Origin: Marinosulfonomonas sp.
GTDB taxonomy: Bacteria; Pseudomonadota; Alphaproteobacteria; Rhodobacterales; Rhodobacteraceae
Reading direction: 5' to 3'
Assembly: GCA_015488685.1 (NCBI GenBank)
Contig: WFNH01000127.1
Span: forward strand, 1 to 64,000
DNA: 64,000 nt
Shown piece by piece: positions 49,711 through 59,623 of this stretch; position 1 is the stretch's first letter, and every line of letters starts with the position of its first letter. The translations under genes were made by a program, and so were the position numbers. The notes beneath the pieces are model-generated. The model was not told the DNA's origin and did not search any database. It saw nothing but the letters and a program-made list of their open reading frames with translations.

Positions 49711-50895
49711 TTAACTCCGGTCTGATCGTGTTTGGTTTAGAAGATTGAAAAATGTCGCTAGCACCAGATTCTGAAACTCGGGACTGACTATTGCCTCGGG
49801 TGAGATTGTGACGGGGATCTCGGGTGCTAGGTTCTTCTGAAGGGATGATGTGAAAGCTTTGCGCAAATCAGGATCCCACATTGCGCCATCGGGTCTGCTG
49901 CCTTCAACGGAAAACCCGCCCATAGGGACAACAACGGCCACTGGCCCGGTTGCTAAATTCAGGCGTTCAGCCATGATTTTAGCGCTGGTAACAACTTGGT
50001 CGTTTGTCGCACGGATATGTGTATATTCTGGGCTATGACAAAATCTGGGGCGCGTTAATTCATTTGCAGTCAGTGTTTCAAGTCTGCCCCGCGCTAGGAA
50101 ATCCATGCCTCCGGGGACCACCACTTGTGGAATGCCGGTTTTGGCTGCGCTATTCATTCTGTTCTGGCCACAAACGATTGGGGCGCCAAAGCTAAGCCCG
50201 TGCAATTCCTGGGTTGTCAGGTCAATTACCGCGTCCAGCTTGCCATCGGAAATCCAGCGCTCGAACGCGCGCCCTCCCATTCCGGTCGCATGGAAGGTCG
50301 TGACTTCGTAACCAGCAGCATTCAGTTGATCACTTATTCCTGTGACTGCATCGTTTGTTACCCCTAATGCGGTAATGCCTACGATTGGTTTTTCAGGGTA
50401 TTTATGTGAAAGGCTGGTATTTGTAAGGCCAGCCATTACAGCCGCTGCATTTTCCAGTACCTTGCGCAATGTCGGGTTAAGGCCCTGTATATCGGCGACC
50501 GACGGCATAAGGATAATATCGCTGGCAGCAATAGAGGCACGGACATCATATGCCAACGTGCTAACAATGACTTTAGGCCAGCCAAAGGCAAGCTTTTCCA
50601 TTGCCTGAATGCAAACCCAAGTGCCGGTTCCGCCGCCAATGCCGATTACGCCTGCCAAACCTGAATGCATAAGCTTACCTAGCTTTTTATATGCCTTATC
50701 AGCGCTTTCTTGCATGAGATGAATTTTTTGTTCCGGCGTGGATGCGCCATCAGGTTTTTGAATGCTTGTGGGAACTATTACAGTCTTCAGACCATTCGCC
50801 GCCAAGGCAGAGGTCAAAAAATCAGCCTCTGCTTGTTTCGTATCGCAAGTCGCCAATATCGCCACCAGCGGAGCAGATGTATTTTCACCTGTCAT
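49711..50895 (-). CDS. Tm-1-like ATP-binding domain protein (UPF0261 family)
   Basis: VAILATCDTKQAEADFLTSAL, GVIGIGGGTGTWVCIQAME, PIVGITALGVTNDAV, EVTTFHATGMGGRAFE. Confidence 0.85.
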   Translation of the reverse strand: MTGENTSAPLVAILATCDTKQAEADFLTSALAANGLKTVIVPTSIQKPDGASTPEQKIHLMQESADKAYKKLGKLMHSGLAGVIGIGGGTGTWVCIQAMEKLAFGWPKVIVSTLAYDVRASIAASDIILMPSVADIQGLNPTLRKVLENAAAVMAGLTNTSLSHKYPEKPIVGITALGVTNDAVTGISDQLNAAGYEVTTFHATGMGGRAFERWISDGKLDAVIDLTTQELHGLSFGAPIVCGQNRMNSAAKTGIPQVVVPGGMDFLARGRLETLTANELTRPRFCHSPEYTHIRATNDQVVTSAKIMAERLNLATGPVAVVVPMGGFSVEGSRPDGAMWDPDLRKAFTSSLQKNLAPEIPVTISPEAIVSPEFQNLVLATFFNLLNQTRSDRS

Positions 50896-50928
50896 GTAAT
50901 AGTCCCCGCTGGCAGCTATGTTGTAATG

Positions 50929-51798
50929 CTACTTTATTCCGTGTGCTTTCCTGGTCGCCCCGGGAGGCATATCACCAAAATAAAAATGAAGGCCAGGAAT
51001 GTGCTTGCGACGTTCGCGCAGTTTCATGCCTTCATATGGGTAAACATCGCTTTCCCCACATGCCGGATCATGGCAAGGCAACACATAATCAGCGCGCTTG
51101 TCCAGCTCTTCGACCGAACGCCAGCCGTCAACCGAACTAACGAAACGGGCCGGAACCCAGTAGCGCCATTTCTCGTCCTCGTTTGGTTCAAGGTTGCGCC
51201 CGTTGAAGATTGCATCGCCGCACACCACAATATCGCCAACCGAGGTTTCGACCGTTACTGCCATATGGCCCACCGAATGGCCCGGTGTATGGAACATCGT
51301 GATGCCGGGCAAAACCTCTGTTTCATCGTCGATCATTTCAAAGGTGCAGCCCTGGTATGCGGGTTCGATACCGATCGCGGGGCTTTCATATGTCCGGTAG
51401 TATAGTGGCAGCGGGTTATAGGCCATTTCGATTTCGGCACGGGGGGCAATATAACGGGCGTTTTTGAATTCTTTCATGTTTTGCACATGATCCCAGTGTA
51501 AATGGGTGAACACAATAGCATCGATCTCGTCGGGGTGGACGCCCAGTTTTTGCTCCAGATGCTCATGAACCTGCAGGCAACCGCGCTTTTCACAATTGTG
51601 ATGGTATTTTGTGGCACGTTCCTGGTCAGGTAAACCTGTGTCGATCAGGATTTTATGTTCACCCGTATCTACATAATAGCAATAACAGGGTTGCCAGATT
51701 TTTTCACCCGCAGGGCCTTTCCAGAAAACATAGGTGCCCAAATCATTTTGTAGCCAACCGGTGTTGATAGGATATATTTTAGTTTCTGCCACGCCCAT
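50929..51798 (-). CDS. MBL-fold metallohydrolase, lactonase-like
   Basis: FTHLHWDHVQN (HxHxDH), HTPGHSVGHM, GDAIFN, LPCHDP. Confidence 0.88.
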   Translation of the reverse strand: MGVAETKIYPINTGWLQNDLGTYVFWKGPAGEKIWQPCYCYYVDTGEHKILIDTGLPDQERATKYHHNCEKRGCLQVHEHLEQKLGVHPDEIDAIVFTHLHWDHVQNMKEFKNARYIAPRAEIEMAYNPLPLYYRTYESPAIGIEPAYQGCTFEMIDDETEVLPGITMFHTPGHSVGHMAVTVETSVGDIVVCGDAIFNGRNLEPNEDEKWRYWVPARFVSSVDGWRSVEELDKRADYVLPCHDPACGESDVYPYEGMKLRERRKHIPGLHFYFGDMPPGATRKAHGIK

Positions 51799-51825
51799 GG
51801 GTGTACTCCGTGAAAAGAATTGCAT

Positions 51826-51835
51826 ATGTATACAT
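51826..51835. promoter_or_regulatory. Palindrome ATGTATACAT, GntR/FCD-type operator candidate
   Basis: Perfect 10-bp palindrome just upstream of the MBL-fold gene. Confidence 0.4.
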
Positions 51836-51935
51836 TAATAGTTTGTTGCACACATTATGCAACTGCAATTCATAGGAGAATGCAAAATTGCGTTTGACTG
51901 AAGGTTTGCAGCAAGGTTTGGGCGGGCGAGAATAT

Positions 51936-52595
51936 TTATTCTGGGCCGTTAGCTTCAAGAACGCGCATGAAACTATCATTCATATGCTCGCGCATTCCCT
52001 GAACGGCCGCCTCGGAATCGGCCGAGAATATCTTTTGTATTAGAATGGAGTGGGCCTTTGCCGAAGCAAGCAAGTCATCTTGGGTGCGGAATTTTTTCGC
52101 TCTGAATGGACCTGTTTTTCGACGAAAACTAGAAGCCAGCTCACAGATGTAAGGGTTTTCCGCGGCTTGATATATCAGGAAGTGTAGTTTTTCGTTGGCA
52201 TTCAAATAACGAGGTAAATCGCCTTCAGTTGCTGCTGATACACATTCTGCCTGTGCCGATTCTATGTTTGATCGGGCCAACAGGGAAAGGCGTTGCGACG
52301 CAAGCCGTGCGCATATTGCTTCAATTTCGTGCATTGCTTCAAACATCTGTGCCATTTCCTCGCGGGAGTATTCGGCAACCCGCAGGCCTTTACGCTCGGT
52401 TTTTGCAAGAACCCCCTGAGCGGCCAAACGGTTTAGCGCTTCGCGAACAGGTGTGCGTGATACATTGAATCGCGCCGCCAATTTGGTTTCGTCTAGACGT
52501 TCGCCCGGCTCGATACGTCCAATGGCGATGTCGTTCATCAGTTCGGATTCGATTCTGTGGACGCTGGACTTGCGATCTTGTTTTTCTTTTATCAT
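51936..52595 (-). CDS. GntR family regulator with FCD domain
   Basis: GERLDETKLAARFNVSRTPVREALNRLAAQGVL winged helix; helical FCD C-terminus. Confidence 0.92.
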   Translation of the reverse strand: MIKEKQDRKSSVHRIESELMNDIAIGRIEPGERLDETKLAARFNVSRTPVREALNRLAAQGVLAKTERKGLRVAEYSREEMAQMFEAMHEIEAICARLASQRLSLLARSNIESAQAECVSAATEGDLPRYLNANEKLHFLIYQAAENPYICELASSFRRKTGPFRAKKFRTQDDLLASAKAHSILIQKIFSADSEAAVQGMREHMNDSFMRVLEANGPE

Positions 52596-52699
52596 TCGGC
52601 ACCTGTTGAAATTAATCGAAACAGCAATCGCACAAAAATAGCCCAAATATACCCATAAGGACAAGCTACTCTTTCATATTTGCATATTTTACATTGATA

Positions 52700-52709
52700 T
52701 TGCATACAA
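52700..52709. promoter_or_regulatory. TTGCATACAA, GntR/FCD-type operator candidate
   Basis: Near-palindrome in the divergent gntR/ABC intergenic region; TTGCATA also at 52680-52686 and 51820-51826. Confidence 0.4.
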
Positions 52710-52789
52710 ACATGGCATAACTCTTGCGGGACGGAAATATAATTGTGTTGCTGACCAATAGGCGCGCAAATTCGGTGGAATAAATATCA

Positions 52790-53869
52790 ATGCCAAAAAT
52801 AGAATTAATAAATTTGCAAAAAAGCTATGGGGCGGTTTCCATTATTGATGGGCTTGATCTGACCATGGAAGACGGTGAGTTCACTGTGTTTGTTGGGCCT
52901 TCGGGCTGTGGTAAGTCCACCACGCTGCGTATGATTGCAGGTTTAGAGGCTATTTCTGGCGGTGAGATCAGGATTGACGGGCGGGTTGTTAACCGGCTTG
53001 AGCCAAAGGACCGCGATCTGGCGCTGGTTTTTCAAGATTACGCCCTCTATCCACATATGAACGTGGCAAAAAATATGTCTTTTGCCTTGCGCTTGGCCCG
53101 CTATGAAAAATCCAAAATCAATAGTCGTGTAAATGAAGTGGCCGAGATGCTGGGCCTAACTGAATACCTTAACCGCAAGCCTGCCGAACTATCCGGTGGA
53201 CAGCGCCAAAGGGTGGCAATGGGGCGTGCGTTGGTGCGTGATGCGTCGACATTCCTGTTTGATGAGCCGCTTTCAAATCTGGATGCAAAGCTGAGGGCGC
53301 AAATGCGGGCTGAACTGGCCTTGATGAGCCGGCGCATTCAGAAAAACATGATTTATGTAACGCATGATCAAGTCGAGGCAATGACCCTGGGCGACCGGAT
53401 TGTAGTAATGAAATCCGGGAAAATTATGCAAGTTGGCAGCCCGGAAGAGCTGTATCGTTCGCCCGCGAACCTGTTTGTTGCGGGTTTTATTGGCTCGCCC
53501 ACCATGAATTTTCTCAAAGCCGAATTATCCGAAGAGGGTGGACAGATATTTGTTACGGGTCGTGGGTTTTCATTGCCGCTACCCGCCAAATGCAAACCCA
53601 GGCTTTCGTCCCACAATGGGCGTACGGTTATGATTGGATTGCGCCCCAGCAGTTTTTCTGTTGGCGAAGGTGAAGGTTCGATCGAGCTGCCGATAATTCT
53701 GTCAGAATATATCGGCGCGCAATCAGTTTTACTGTCTGAAATGGGCGGGCAAAAAATTACTATTGAAGTCAGTTCCGAGGCACCAATCCCCAGTGGTGCC
53801 CCAATGAATTTTGTCGTCGAAAGCGAAGGAATTCATGTGTTCGATAGCGATACTGAAAAGGCGCTGTAA
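52790..53869 (+). CDS. Sugar ABC transporter ATP-binding protein (MalK/UgpC-like)
   Basis: GPSGCGKSTTLRMIAGLE, LSGGQRQRVAMGRALVRD, FLFDEPLSNLDAKLR, C-terminal TOBE-like region. Confidence 0.93.
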   Translation: MPKIELINLQKSYGAVSIIDGLDLTMEDGEFTVFVGPSGCGKSTTLRMIAGLEAISGGEIRIDGRVVNRLEPKDRDLALVFQDYALYPHMNVAKNMSFALRLARYEKSKINSRVNEVAEMLGLTEYLNRKPAELSGGQRQRVAMGRALVRDASTFLFDEPLSNLDAKLRAQMRAELALMSRRIQKNMIYVTHDQVEAMTLGDRIVVMKSGKIMQVGSPEELYRSPANLFVAGFIGSPTMNFLKAELSEEGGQIFVTGRGFSLPLPAKCKPRLSSHNGRTVMIGLRPSSFSVGEGEGSIELPIILSEYIGAQSVLLSEMGGQKITIEVSSEAPIPSGAPMNFVVESEGIHVFDSDTEKAL

Positions 53870-53921
53870 TGACGTCTTGGGGATAAAACGGCTGTAACGG
53901 GCCACAATAAGGGAGAGAGAA

Positions 53922-55268
53922 ATGAAACATTTCAAAAATATACTTAAGCCGGCGCTGTTAGCGGGCTTGATGGCATTTGGTGCGGGCGGCTTTGCCCAAG
54001 CCGATGTTGCGCCGCAATACAAACCATACGAAGGTACCACGCTTGTTGTGAACTTTCCGGTATTTCCACATTATAATGCCGCAATGAAGGTGATTCAGCA
54101 ATTTACCGAAGAAACCGGCATCAATGTCGAAGTTGACCAGTTGGCCTATCTGAAAATGCGCGAGCGCCAAACGCTGGAATTGACCAAAGACGAAGGCGAT
54201 TATGATCTCATTTCATATGTTGTGTTCTCGAAAGCCGATTATGTTTTTGCCGATCAGTTGGAAAACCTTGCGCGCTATTTCATGAACCCGAAATTGGCCG
54301 ACCCCAATTATGACGCCAAAGATCTGATTGATGGCTACGTGCAAAATATCGGTGTCGCCGGTGGTGAAAAAGGATATCTGCCTGGCCCTACAGGATCGCT
54401 CTATGGTGTTCCATTCGGCGCGGAAACGTCTGCGTTGGCCTATCGTGCAGACATCTTTGAAAAGCACGGTCTGAAGGTTCCTGAAACACTGGACGAAATG
54501 GTAGATATTGCCTGCAAAATTCCACAACTGGAACCGGGCATGGGTGGTTTGGCCATGCGTGCAGCGTCTGGTCACCATGCCAGCCACGCGTTCCTGCTGC
54601 TGTTAAATCCTCTTGGCGGCGCGGTGTTTGATGACAACTGGCAGCCAATTATTAACAACGAGCAAGGTGTCGCTGCGGCGAACATGCTGAAAAAAATCAC
54701 GGATTGCGGTATTGCAGGTGCTAAGACATTTGGCCCATCCGAAGCCGCGGCCGCTTTTTCTTCCGGTCAATATGCGATGTTCCTTGACTCCATCGGTTTT
54801 GCCGCTGGTTTTGAGGACACAAGCAAATCCCAAGTCGCCGGCAAGGTTCAATGGGCGCTACATCCAAAAGGTGTGGTCGCCGCGTCGCAAACAGGTGGCT
54901 TTGGTATTGCTATTCCAAAAAATGCCAAACACAAAGAAGCTGCGTTCTTGTTGCTTCAGTGGCTGACATCCAAAGAAACAGACCTGAAAATCGCTATGGA
55001 AGGCGGCAATCCATCGCGGTTCTCGACATACCAAGATGCAGGGCTAAATGCGAAATACCCGTATTCCGCGACATTTGGCGAAGCGCTGAAATTTGCAAAC
55101 CCTGACTGGCGCCCAATCATCCCGACATGGGGCAAAATCAACGCTGATCTGGGCACGACACTGTCCAAAATCCTGACCGAGGGCCTGGACCCGAAAGAAG
55201 GGCTGGACGGCGTTGCCGAGCGCGCACATGCGATCATGGACGAGGCTGGCTACTACACTTGGCAGTAA
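53922..55268 (+). CDS. Extracellular solute (sugar)-binding protein, family 1
   Basis: Signal peptide; GAETSALAYRADIFEKHGLKVPETLDEM, AMFLDSIGFA, PKNAKHKEAAFLLLQWL. Confidence 0.9.
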   Translation: MKHFKNILKPALLAGLMAFGAGGFAQADVAPQYKPYEGTTLVVNFPVFPHYNAAMKVIQQFTEETGINVEVDQLAYLKMRERQTLELTKDEGDYDLISYVVFSKADYVFADQLENLARYFMNPKLADPNYDAKDLIDGYVQNIGVAGGEKGYLPGPTGSLYGVPFGAETSALAYRADIFEKHGLKVPETLDEMVDIACKIPQLEPGMGGLAMRAASGHHASHAFLLLLNPLGGAVFDDNWQPIINNEQGVAAANMLKKITDCGIAGAKTFGPSEAAAAFSSGQYAMFLDSIGFAAGFEDTSKSQVAGKVQWALHPKGVVAASQTGGFGIAIPKNAKHKEAAFLLLQWLTSKETDLKIAMEGGNPSRFSTYQDAGLNAKYPYSATFGEALKFANPDWRPIIPTWGKINADLGTTLSKILTEGLDPKEGLDGVAERAHAIMDEAGYYTWQ

Positions 55269-55349
55269 TCTAAATCCACGCTTACCGGCCGGGGCGTCAA
55301 TCGCCCCGGCCATTCCACAAATTCAATTCCAATAGCCAGAGTAAACATT

Positions 55350-56267
55350 GTGAATATTCTCAGCATGAATAGGTTAACGCCTTATATGTTTCTTGCCCCG
55401 GCCGCCGCCATTCTGGGCATCGCTTTGCTGTACCCAATCGGCTATATGATTTACGCCAGTTTCCTTGACTGGAATCCAAGCCAACGTATTGGCGAGGCTG
55501 ACTGGGTCGGAATGCGTAATTACCTGAAATTGCTACACGACGAAGCGTTTTGGGAAAGTACTTGGGTAACGATCCGCTTTGCCAGCATTGTTGTGACGCT
55601 GGAAATGATCCTTGGTGTTGGCCTTGCCATGCTGCTGGACCGGAATTTGCGCGGCATGTCTATATTGCGCACAATTTTTATTCTGCCGATGATGATTGCC
55701 CCGATCGTTGTAGGTCTGATGTGGCGGTATATGTACCATCCGCAAGTGGGTATTTTTAACCGCACTCTAAAATCGTTGGGCTTTGATCCGATCCCGTTTT
55801 TATCTGAATCAAACTGGGCATTTGCTTCGGTCATTATTTCCGACGTTTGGCAATGGACCCCGTTTATTTTCATCTTGTCGCTGGCGGCCCTCCAGTCCCT
55901 GCCTAAATCCGCCATCGAGGCGTCGCGCATTGACGGGGCATCGGGTTGGCAGCAGGTTTTGCATATTAAGCTGCCGCTGATGTTGCCCGTGTTAATCGTT
56001 ACCGTTTTGCTGCGCCTGATTGATGCCTTTAAGGTTCTCGAGGTTATCCTGGTGATGACCAACGGTGGCCCGGGTCTCAGCACAGAAGTGCTGGCCCTGC
56101 ACATCAGCCGCACGGCATCCGAATTTCGTGAATTAGGTGAAGCAGCGGCCATGTCGAATGTGCTGTTGTTCCTGTTGATGCTGCTGACAATCTGCATGTT
56201 TGGCTACACGAAATTGCAGGAAAAGCGTAGCCTGCACCTGCGCCAGGCCGCAAAGGAAGAAGTCTGA
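55350..56267 (+). CDS. Sugar ABC transporter permease (MalF/UgpA-like)
   Basis: Six-TM permease with EAA loop (IEASRIDGASGWQQVLHIKLPLMLPVL). Confidence 0.92.
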   Translation: MNILSMNRLTPYMFLAPAAAILGIALLYPIGYMIYASFLDWNPSQRIGEADWVGMRNYLKLLHDEAFWESTWVTIRFASIVVTLEMILGVGLAMLLDRNLRGMSILRTIFILPMMIAPIVVGLMWRYMYHPQVGIFNRTLKSLGFDPIPFLSESNWAFASVIISDVWQWTPFIFILSLAALQSLPKSAIEASRIDGASGWQQVLHIKLPLMLPVLIVTVLLRLIDAFKVLEVILVMTNGGPGLSTEVLALHISRTASEFRELGEAAAMSNVLLFLLMLLTICMFGYTKLQEKRSLHLRQAAKEEV

Positions 56268-57139
56268 TGCCTCAACTAAACCCCCGTCAGAACAATATCG
56301 CGATTTACCCGTTGATGTTTATTCTGGTCATTATGTCGGCTGGCCCGATCGTTTTGATGCTGATGACATCTTTGCGTCTGAATGTTGATATCACTTCACC
56401 AACTGCCAGTTTCTTTTTCACGCCGACAATACGCAATTACGAAACCACGTTATGTGGAGTGCTTTGGTATAAGCCAGAGCACGTTGACTATTGCAACCCG
56501 ATGTTTGGGCGCGCTTTGGTGAACTCGCTGATTGTTGCGATCACCTCGACTGTTTTGACTTTGGTCATTGGGTGCATGGCAGCTTATTCACTGGTGCGGT
56601 TCAAATTTTTTGGTCGTGACGTGGTGTCTATGACAACTTTGATGATGCGTATGGTTCCGCCCGCCGTCCTTTTGGTTCCGGTGTTCGGTATCTGGACGTT
56701 CCAATTCGGTATCAGCGGCACAACAGGCGGTATTATACTGATTTATACCGCAATGAATTTGCCGTTTGTGATCTGGATTTTGCAAAGCTTTATCGTGCAG
56801 GTTCCGATCCAGCTGGAAGAAGCCGCGCGTATGGACGGGGCAGGGCCGTTTCGGGTGTTTTTTCTAGTGGTCTTACCCCTGATCAAACCGGGTTTGGCTG
56901 CTGCTGCGATTTTCACATTTCGCATTGCATGGAACGAATTTTTGTTGGCCAACGCATTGTCTGATCGAAACTCGCGTACCGTGCCGGTGACGATTGTAAA
57001 CAGCCTGTCAGATTTGGGCATTGATTGGGGCGTGTTGATGGCCACTGGAATGTTACTAGCCATCCCGCCCATCCTGTTCACATTTTTCGCCGCTCGCCAA
57101 ATCATCACCGGAATGACGGCCGGCGCTGTAAAGGGCTGA
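56267..57139 (+). CDS. Sugar ABC transporter permease (MalG/UgpE-like)
   Basis: EAA loop ([34 protein letters not shown]); C-terminal [15 protein letters not shown]. Confidence 0.92.
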   Translation: MPQLNPRQNNIAIYPLMFILVIMSAGPIVLMLMTSLRLNVDITSPTASFFFTPTIRNYETTLCGVLWYKPEHVDYCNPMFGRALVNSLIVAITSTVLTLVIGCMAAYSLVRFKFFGRDVVSMTTLMMRMVPPAVLLVPVFGIWTFQFGISGTTGGIILIYTAMNLPFVIWILQSFIVQVPIQLEEAARMDGAGPFRVFFLVVLPLIKPGLAAAAIFTFRIAWNEFLLANALSDRNSRTVPVTIVNSLSDLGIDWGVLMATGMLLAIPPILFTFFAARQIITGMTAGAVKG

Positions 57140-57173
57140 CAACCCCACTAATGCACTCAATCAGGAGACCGAT

Positions 57174-57635
57174 ATGAAACTTGCAATTGCCGGAGACAGC
57201 GCAGGCGAACCGCTCGCTTTGACACTTTATGAGTATTTGAAAGATCGTGAAGGTCTTGATGTAACGGAAATGTCCCACCCCGCGGATGGCGCATCCGAAT
57301 ATTATGCAAATATGGTTGATCGTGTCTGCCGCTACATAGTTGATGGCACCTATGATCGGGCGATTATTATTTGCGGCACAGGGATTGGCGTTTCAATGAC
57401 CGCCAACAAAGTGCCCGGTATTCGTGCAGCTCTCACGCATGACACATATTCTGCTGCCAAGGCTTCGACCTCAAACAATGCGCAAGTTATCACAATGGGC
57501 GCGCGGGTGATTGGCGGTGAAGTGGCAAAAACCATTGCCGATGCTTGGCTGGCAACAGACTTTGACGAACAAGGCCCGTCAGCCGATAATGTTGCGGCGA
57601 TCAATTCGGTAGATGCCAGTTATAGCAAGGTTTAG
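57174..57635 (+). CDS. RpiB/LacAB family sugar-phosphate isomerase (EryI/DerI-like)
   Basis: [57 protein letters not shown]. Confidence 0.88.
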   Translation: MKLAIAGDSAGEPLALTLYEYLKDREGLDVTEMSHPADGASEYYANMVDRVCRYIVDGTYDRAIIICGTGIGVSMTANKVPGIRAALTHDTYSAAKASTSNNAQVITMGARVIGGEVAKTIADAWLATDFDEQGPSADNVAAINSVDASYSKV

Positions 57636-58393
57636 ATGACGGCACTGCAACGTGACAGGATATCCAGATATCCTGTCACATCCCACGCCGCGCGCCCAAT
57701 GAACAACCCGTCAATATGCGAGCATTGAATAAGCTCCTCGCAATTTTGGGCATTAACGCTACCGCCATATAGGCATGGAACCTTGCGTCCCAGAATGTCA
57801 TCCGCCAAAGCGATGATTTTCTCGTGACGCTGGTTGGCATAGTCAGCCGAAGCAGGAACCCCGCCAGTTCCAATTGCCCAGACAGGCTCATAGGCCAATA
57901 GGATCGTAGCAGTTTTTTGATTGCCCTTTAACAACCCTAAGGCGCCAGAAACTTGTGCGGCCAATACTTCATCGGCACGTCCCGCATCGCGTTGCTCCAG
58001 TGTTTCGCCAATGCAAATCAACGGGATCAGCCCGTGGCGTACGGCGGCTTCTGTTTTCAGGCCAACGGTTTCATCGGTTTCGCCAAAATATGCGCGGCGT
58101 TCGGAATGGCCCAGTTCAACCAGATCCAGATTGCAATCCGTCAGCATTGGTGCGGAAATCTCGCCTGTCCAGGCGCCCGCATCCTCCCAATGCATATTCT
58201 GTGCGCCAACTTTTACCGATGTGTCTGCCAGAATTTCCTTAACTTGGCGCGTGGCCGTAAATGGCGGCACCACAAACCGCTGGATACGGGGATCGTTCCG
58301 TGTATCGGCAGCCGCAAGGGCATGTGCAAAATCCTCGGCTTCAGCCAGAGTTTTGTTCATCTTCCAACTGGTGCCAACCCAGAAATCAGCCAT
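57632..58393 (-). CDS. Triose-phosphate isomerase-family protein (EryH-like)
   Basis: [50 protein letters not shown]. Confidence 0.88.
   Translation of the reverse strand: MADFWVGTSWKMNKTLAEAEDFAHALAAADTRNDPRIQRFVVPPFTATRQVKEILADTSVKVGAQNMHWEDAGAWTGEISAPMLTDCNLDLVELGHSERRAYFGETDETVGLKTEAAVRHGLIPLICIGETLEQRDAGRADEVLAAQVSGALGLLKGNQKTATILLAYEPVWAIGTGGVPASADYANQRHEKIIALADDILGRKVPCLYGGSVNAQNCEELIQCSHIDGLFIGRAAWDVTGYLDILSRCSAVI
57652..57679. repeat. 28-bp near-perfect palindrome inside the 3' end of the tpi-like gene
   Basis: GTGACAGGATATC-CA-GATATCCTGTCAC, 13-bp perfect arms; 17 nt after the convergent rpiB stop. Confidence 0.8.
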
Positions 58394-58406
58394 AATTATT
58401 TCCCCC

Positions 58407-59339
58407 TTAAATGTTCAGATCATCAATGCCGGTGTCGATATACGGCGCCCAAAATTCTATGGATTCAGCGATTTGGGGCACCACTTCACGATCATTAGGT
58501 TCGCGTTCCTTGAATGAAAGTTCCAAACAGATTTCATTGTCGGTGCCGCCGCCCTTGCGAAATGCGGCCATTAGTGGCTCGGGCTGAATTACGCCTTTTT
58601 CATTAAACTCTTTGGTAAAAGGACGATGCCCGCTTTTGTCCAGCAAGGACTGTTTGATGTGAATGATCGGTGACAGTTTTGGCACTGCGCGCGCCCATGC
58701 GTACGGGTCATAATCATCGGGATTATCGCTGGTCACATCGCCATGATCAATATCGGCCATCATCCACATCGGGATTGCCATATTTTGGGCCGTTATCCTG
58801 TCCTGCAACGCCAAAGCTGATTCAATCGTCTCGCCAAATTCACGACCCACCGACATGGGTTCCCAAAACAGAAAATCCAGCCCTGCGGATTTGCCATGCT
58901 CGGCCACCTCGGCCCAGCAGTCCAGTGCGATTTTGATCTGCTCTTCGCGCAAAACCGGATCGTCAAATTCGCGGTAGGTGAAAATCGCAAACTGGGTGCC
59001 GACGGTTCGTGCACCCAGATCAGCCGAGATATCGGCAAAGGTTTTGAACCAGTCTACATAATAGTGCCGCACATCACGATCCGGGTGGCCAAAATGGTTT
59101 AACCGCCCATATGGCCCTGTCATGCCCGATGTAATCCGCACCCCGGTGCGCGCGCATGCGCTTTGCATCTGGCGGGTCATCCGGCGGATTAACTGGGCTG
59201 GCCAACTGGGATTTATAAACTCGTGCGTCAATTGCACATCACGCAATTTCAGGTCGTGTGCGACCATATTTATCAAATCGTCAGGGTCGGCAAACCGGTT
59301 AACCAACGGGTTGGTATTCAACGACAAACTAAAGCTCAT
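58407..59339 (-). CDS. Xylose isomerase-like TIM barrel protein (EryC/tetrulose-phosphate epimerase-isomerase-like)
   Basis: TIM-barrel AP-endonuclease-2-type layout (MWMMADIDHGDVTSDNPDDYDPYAWARAVPKLSPIIHIKQSLLDKSGHRPFTKEFNEKGVI); adjacent to EryH- and EryI-like genes. Confidence 0.72.
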   Translation of the reverse strand: MSFSLSLNTNPLVNRFADPDDLINMVAHDLKLRDVQLTHEFINPSWPAQLIRRMTRQMQSACARTGVRITSGMTGPYGRLNHFGHPDRDVRHYYVDWFKTFADISADLGARTVGTQFAIFTYREFDDPVLREEQIKIALDCWAEVAEHGKSAGLDFLFWEPMSVGREFGETIESALALQDRITAQNMAIPMWMMADIDHGDVTSDNPDDYDPYAWARAVPKLSPIIHIKQSLLDKSGHRPFTKEFNEKGVIQPEPLMAAFRKGGGTDNEICLELSFKEREPNDREVVPQIAESIEFWAPYIDTGIDDLNI

Positions 59340-59623
59340 TTCCGTCCCCGCAAAGAATTTCACCGCTTGGATTCAACGATAAATTTTCAAACCGCATTTG
59401 TTGCGGATACTACATAAATATTTGTGAAATTTCCAGCCTTTACAGCATAATTACCCAACGGATAAAACGGCCCCAACAGTAAGTAAGATCGCGGTCTTCA
59501 ACAAAGAGGTTGATCAGGAATCCATTTTAATTATGCAAATCCATTCTCTCTGTTTAGGGTATCTTATGTGGCTTTCTTCGCTGCGATTTGTGAACCGCCA
59601 GTTTGGAAATGCGGGGTGAATCT

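Noticed and set aside
50929-51798. Calling the MBL-fold protein an AHL lactonase (quorum quenching)
   Set aside because: The fold and HxHxDH motif fit, but the carbohydrate-catabolic context argues against assigning AHL specificity from sequence alone.
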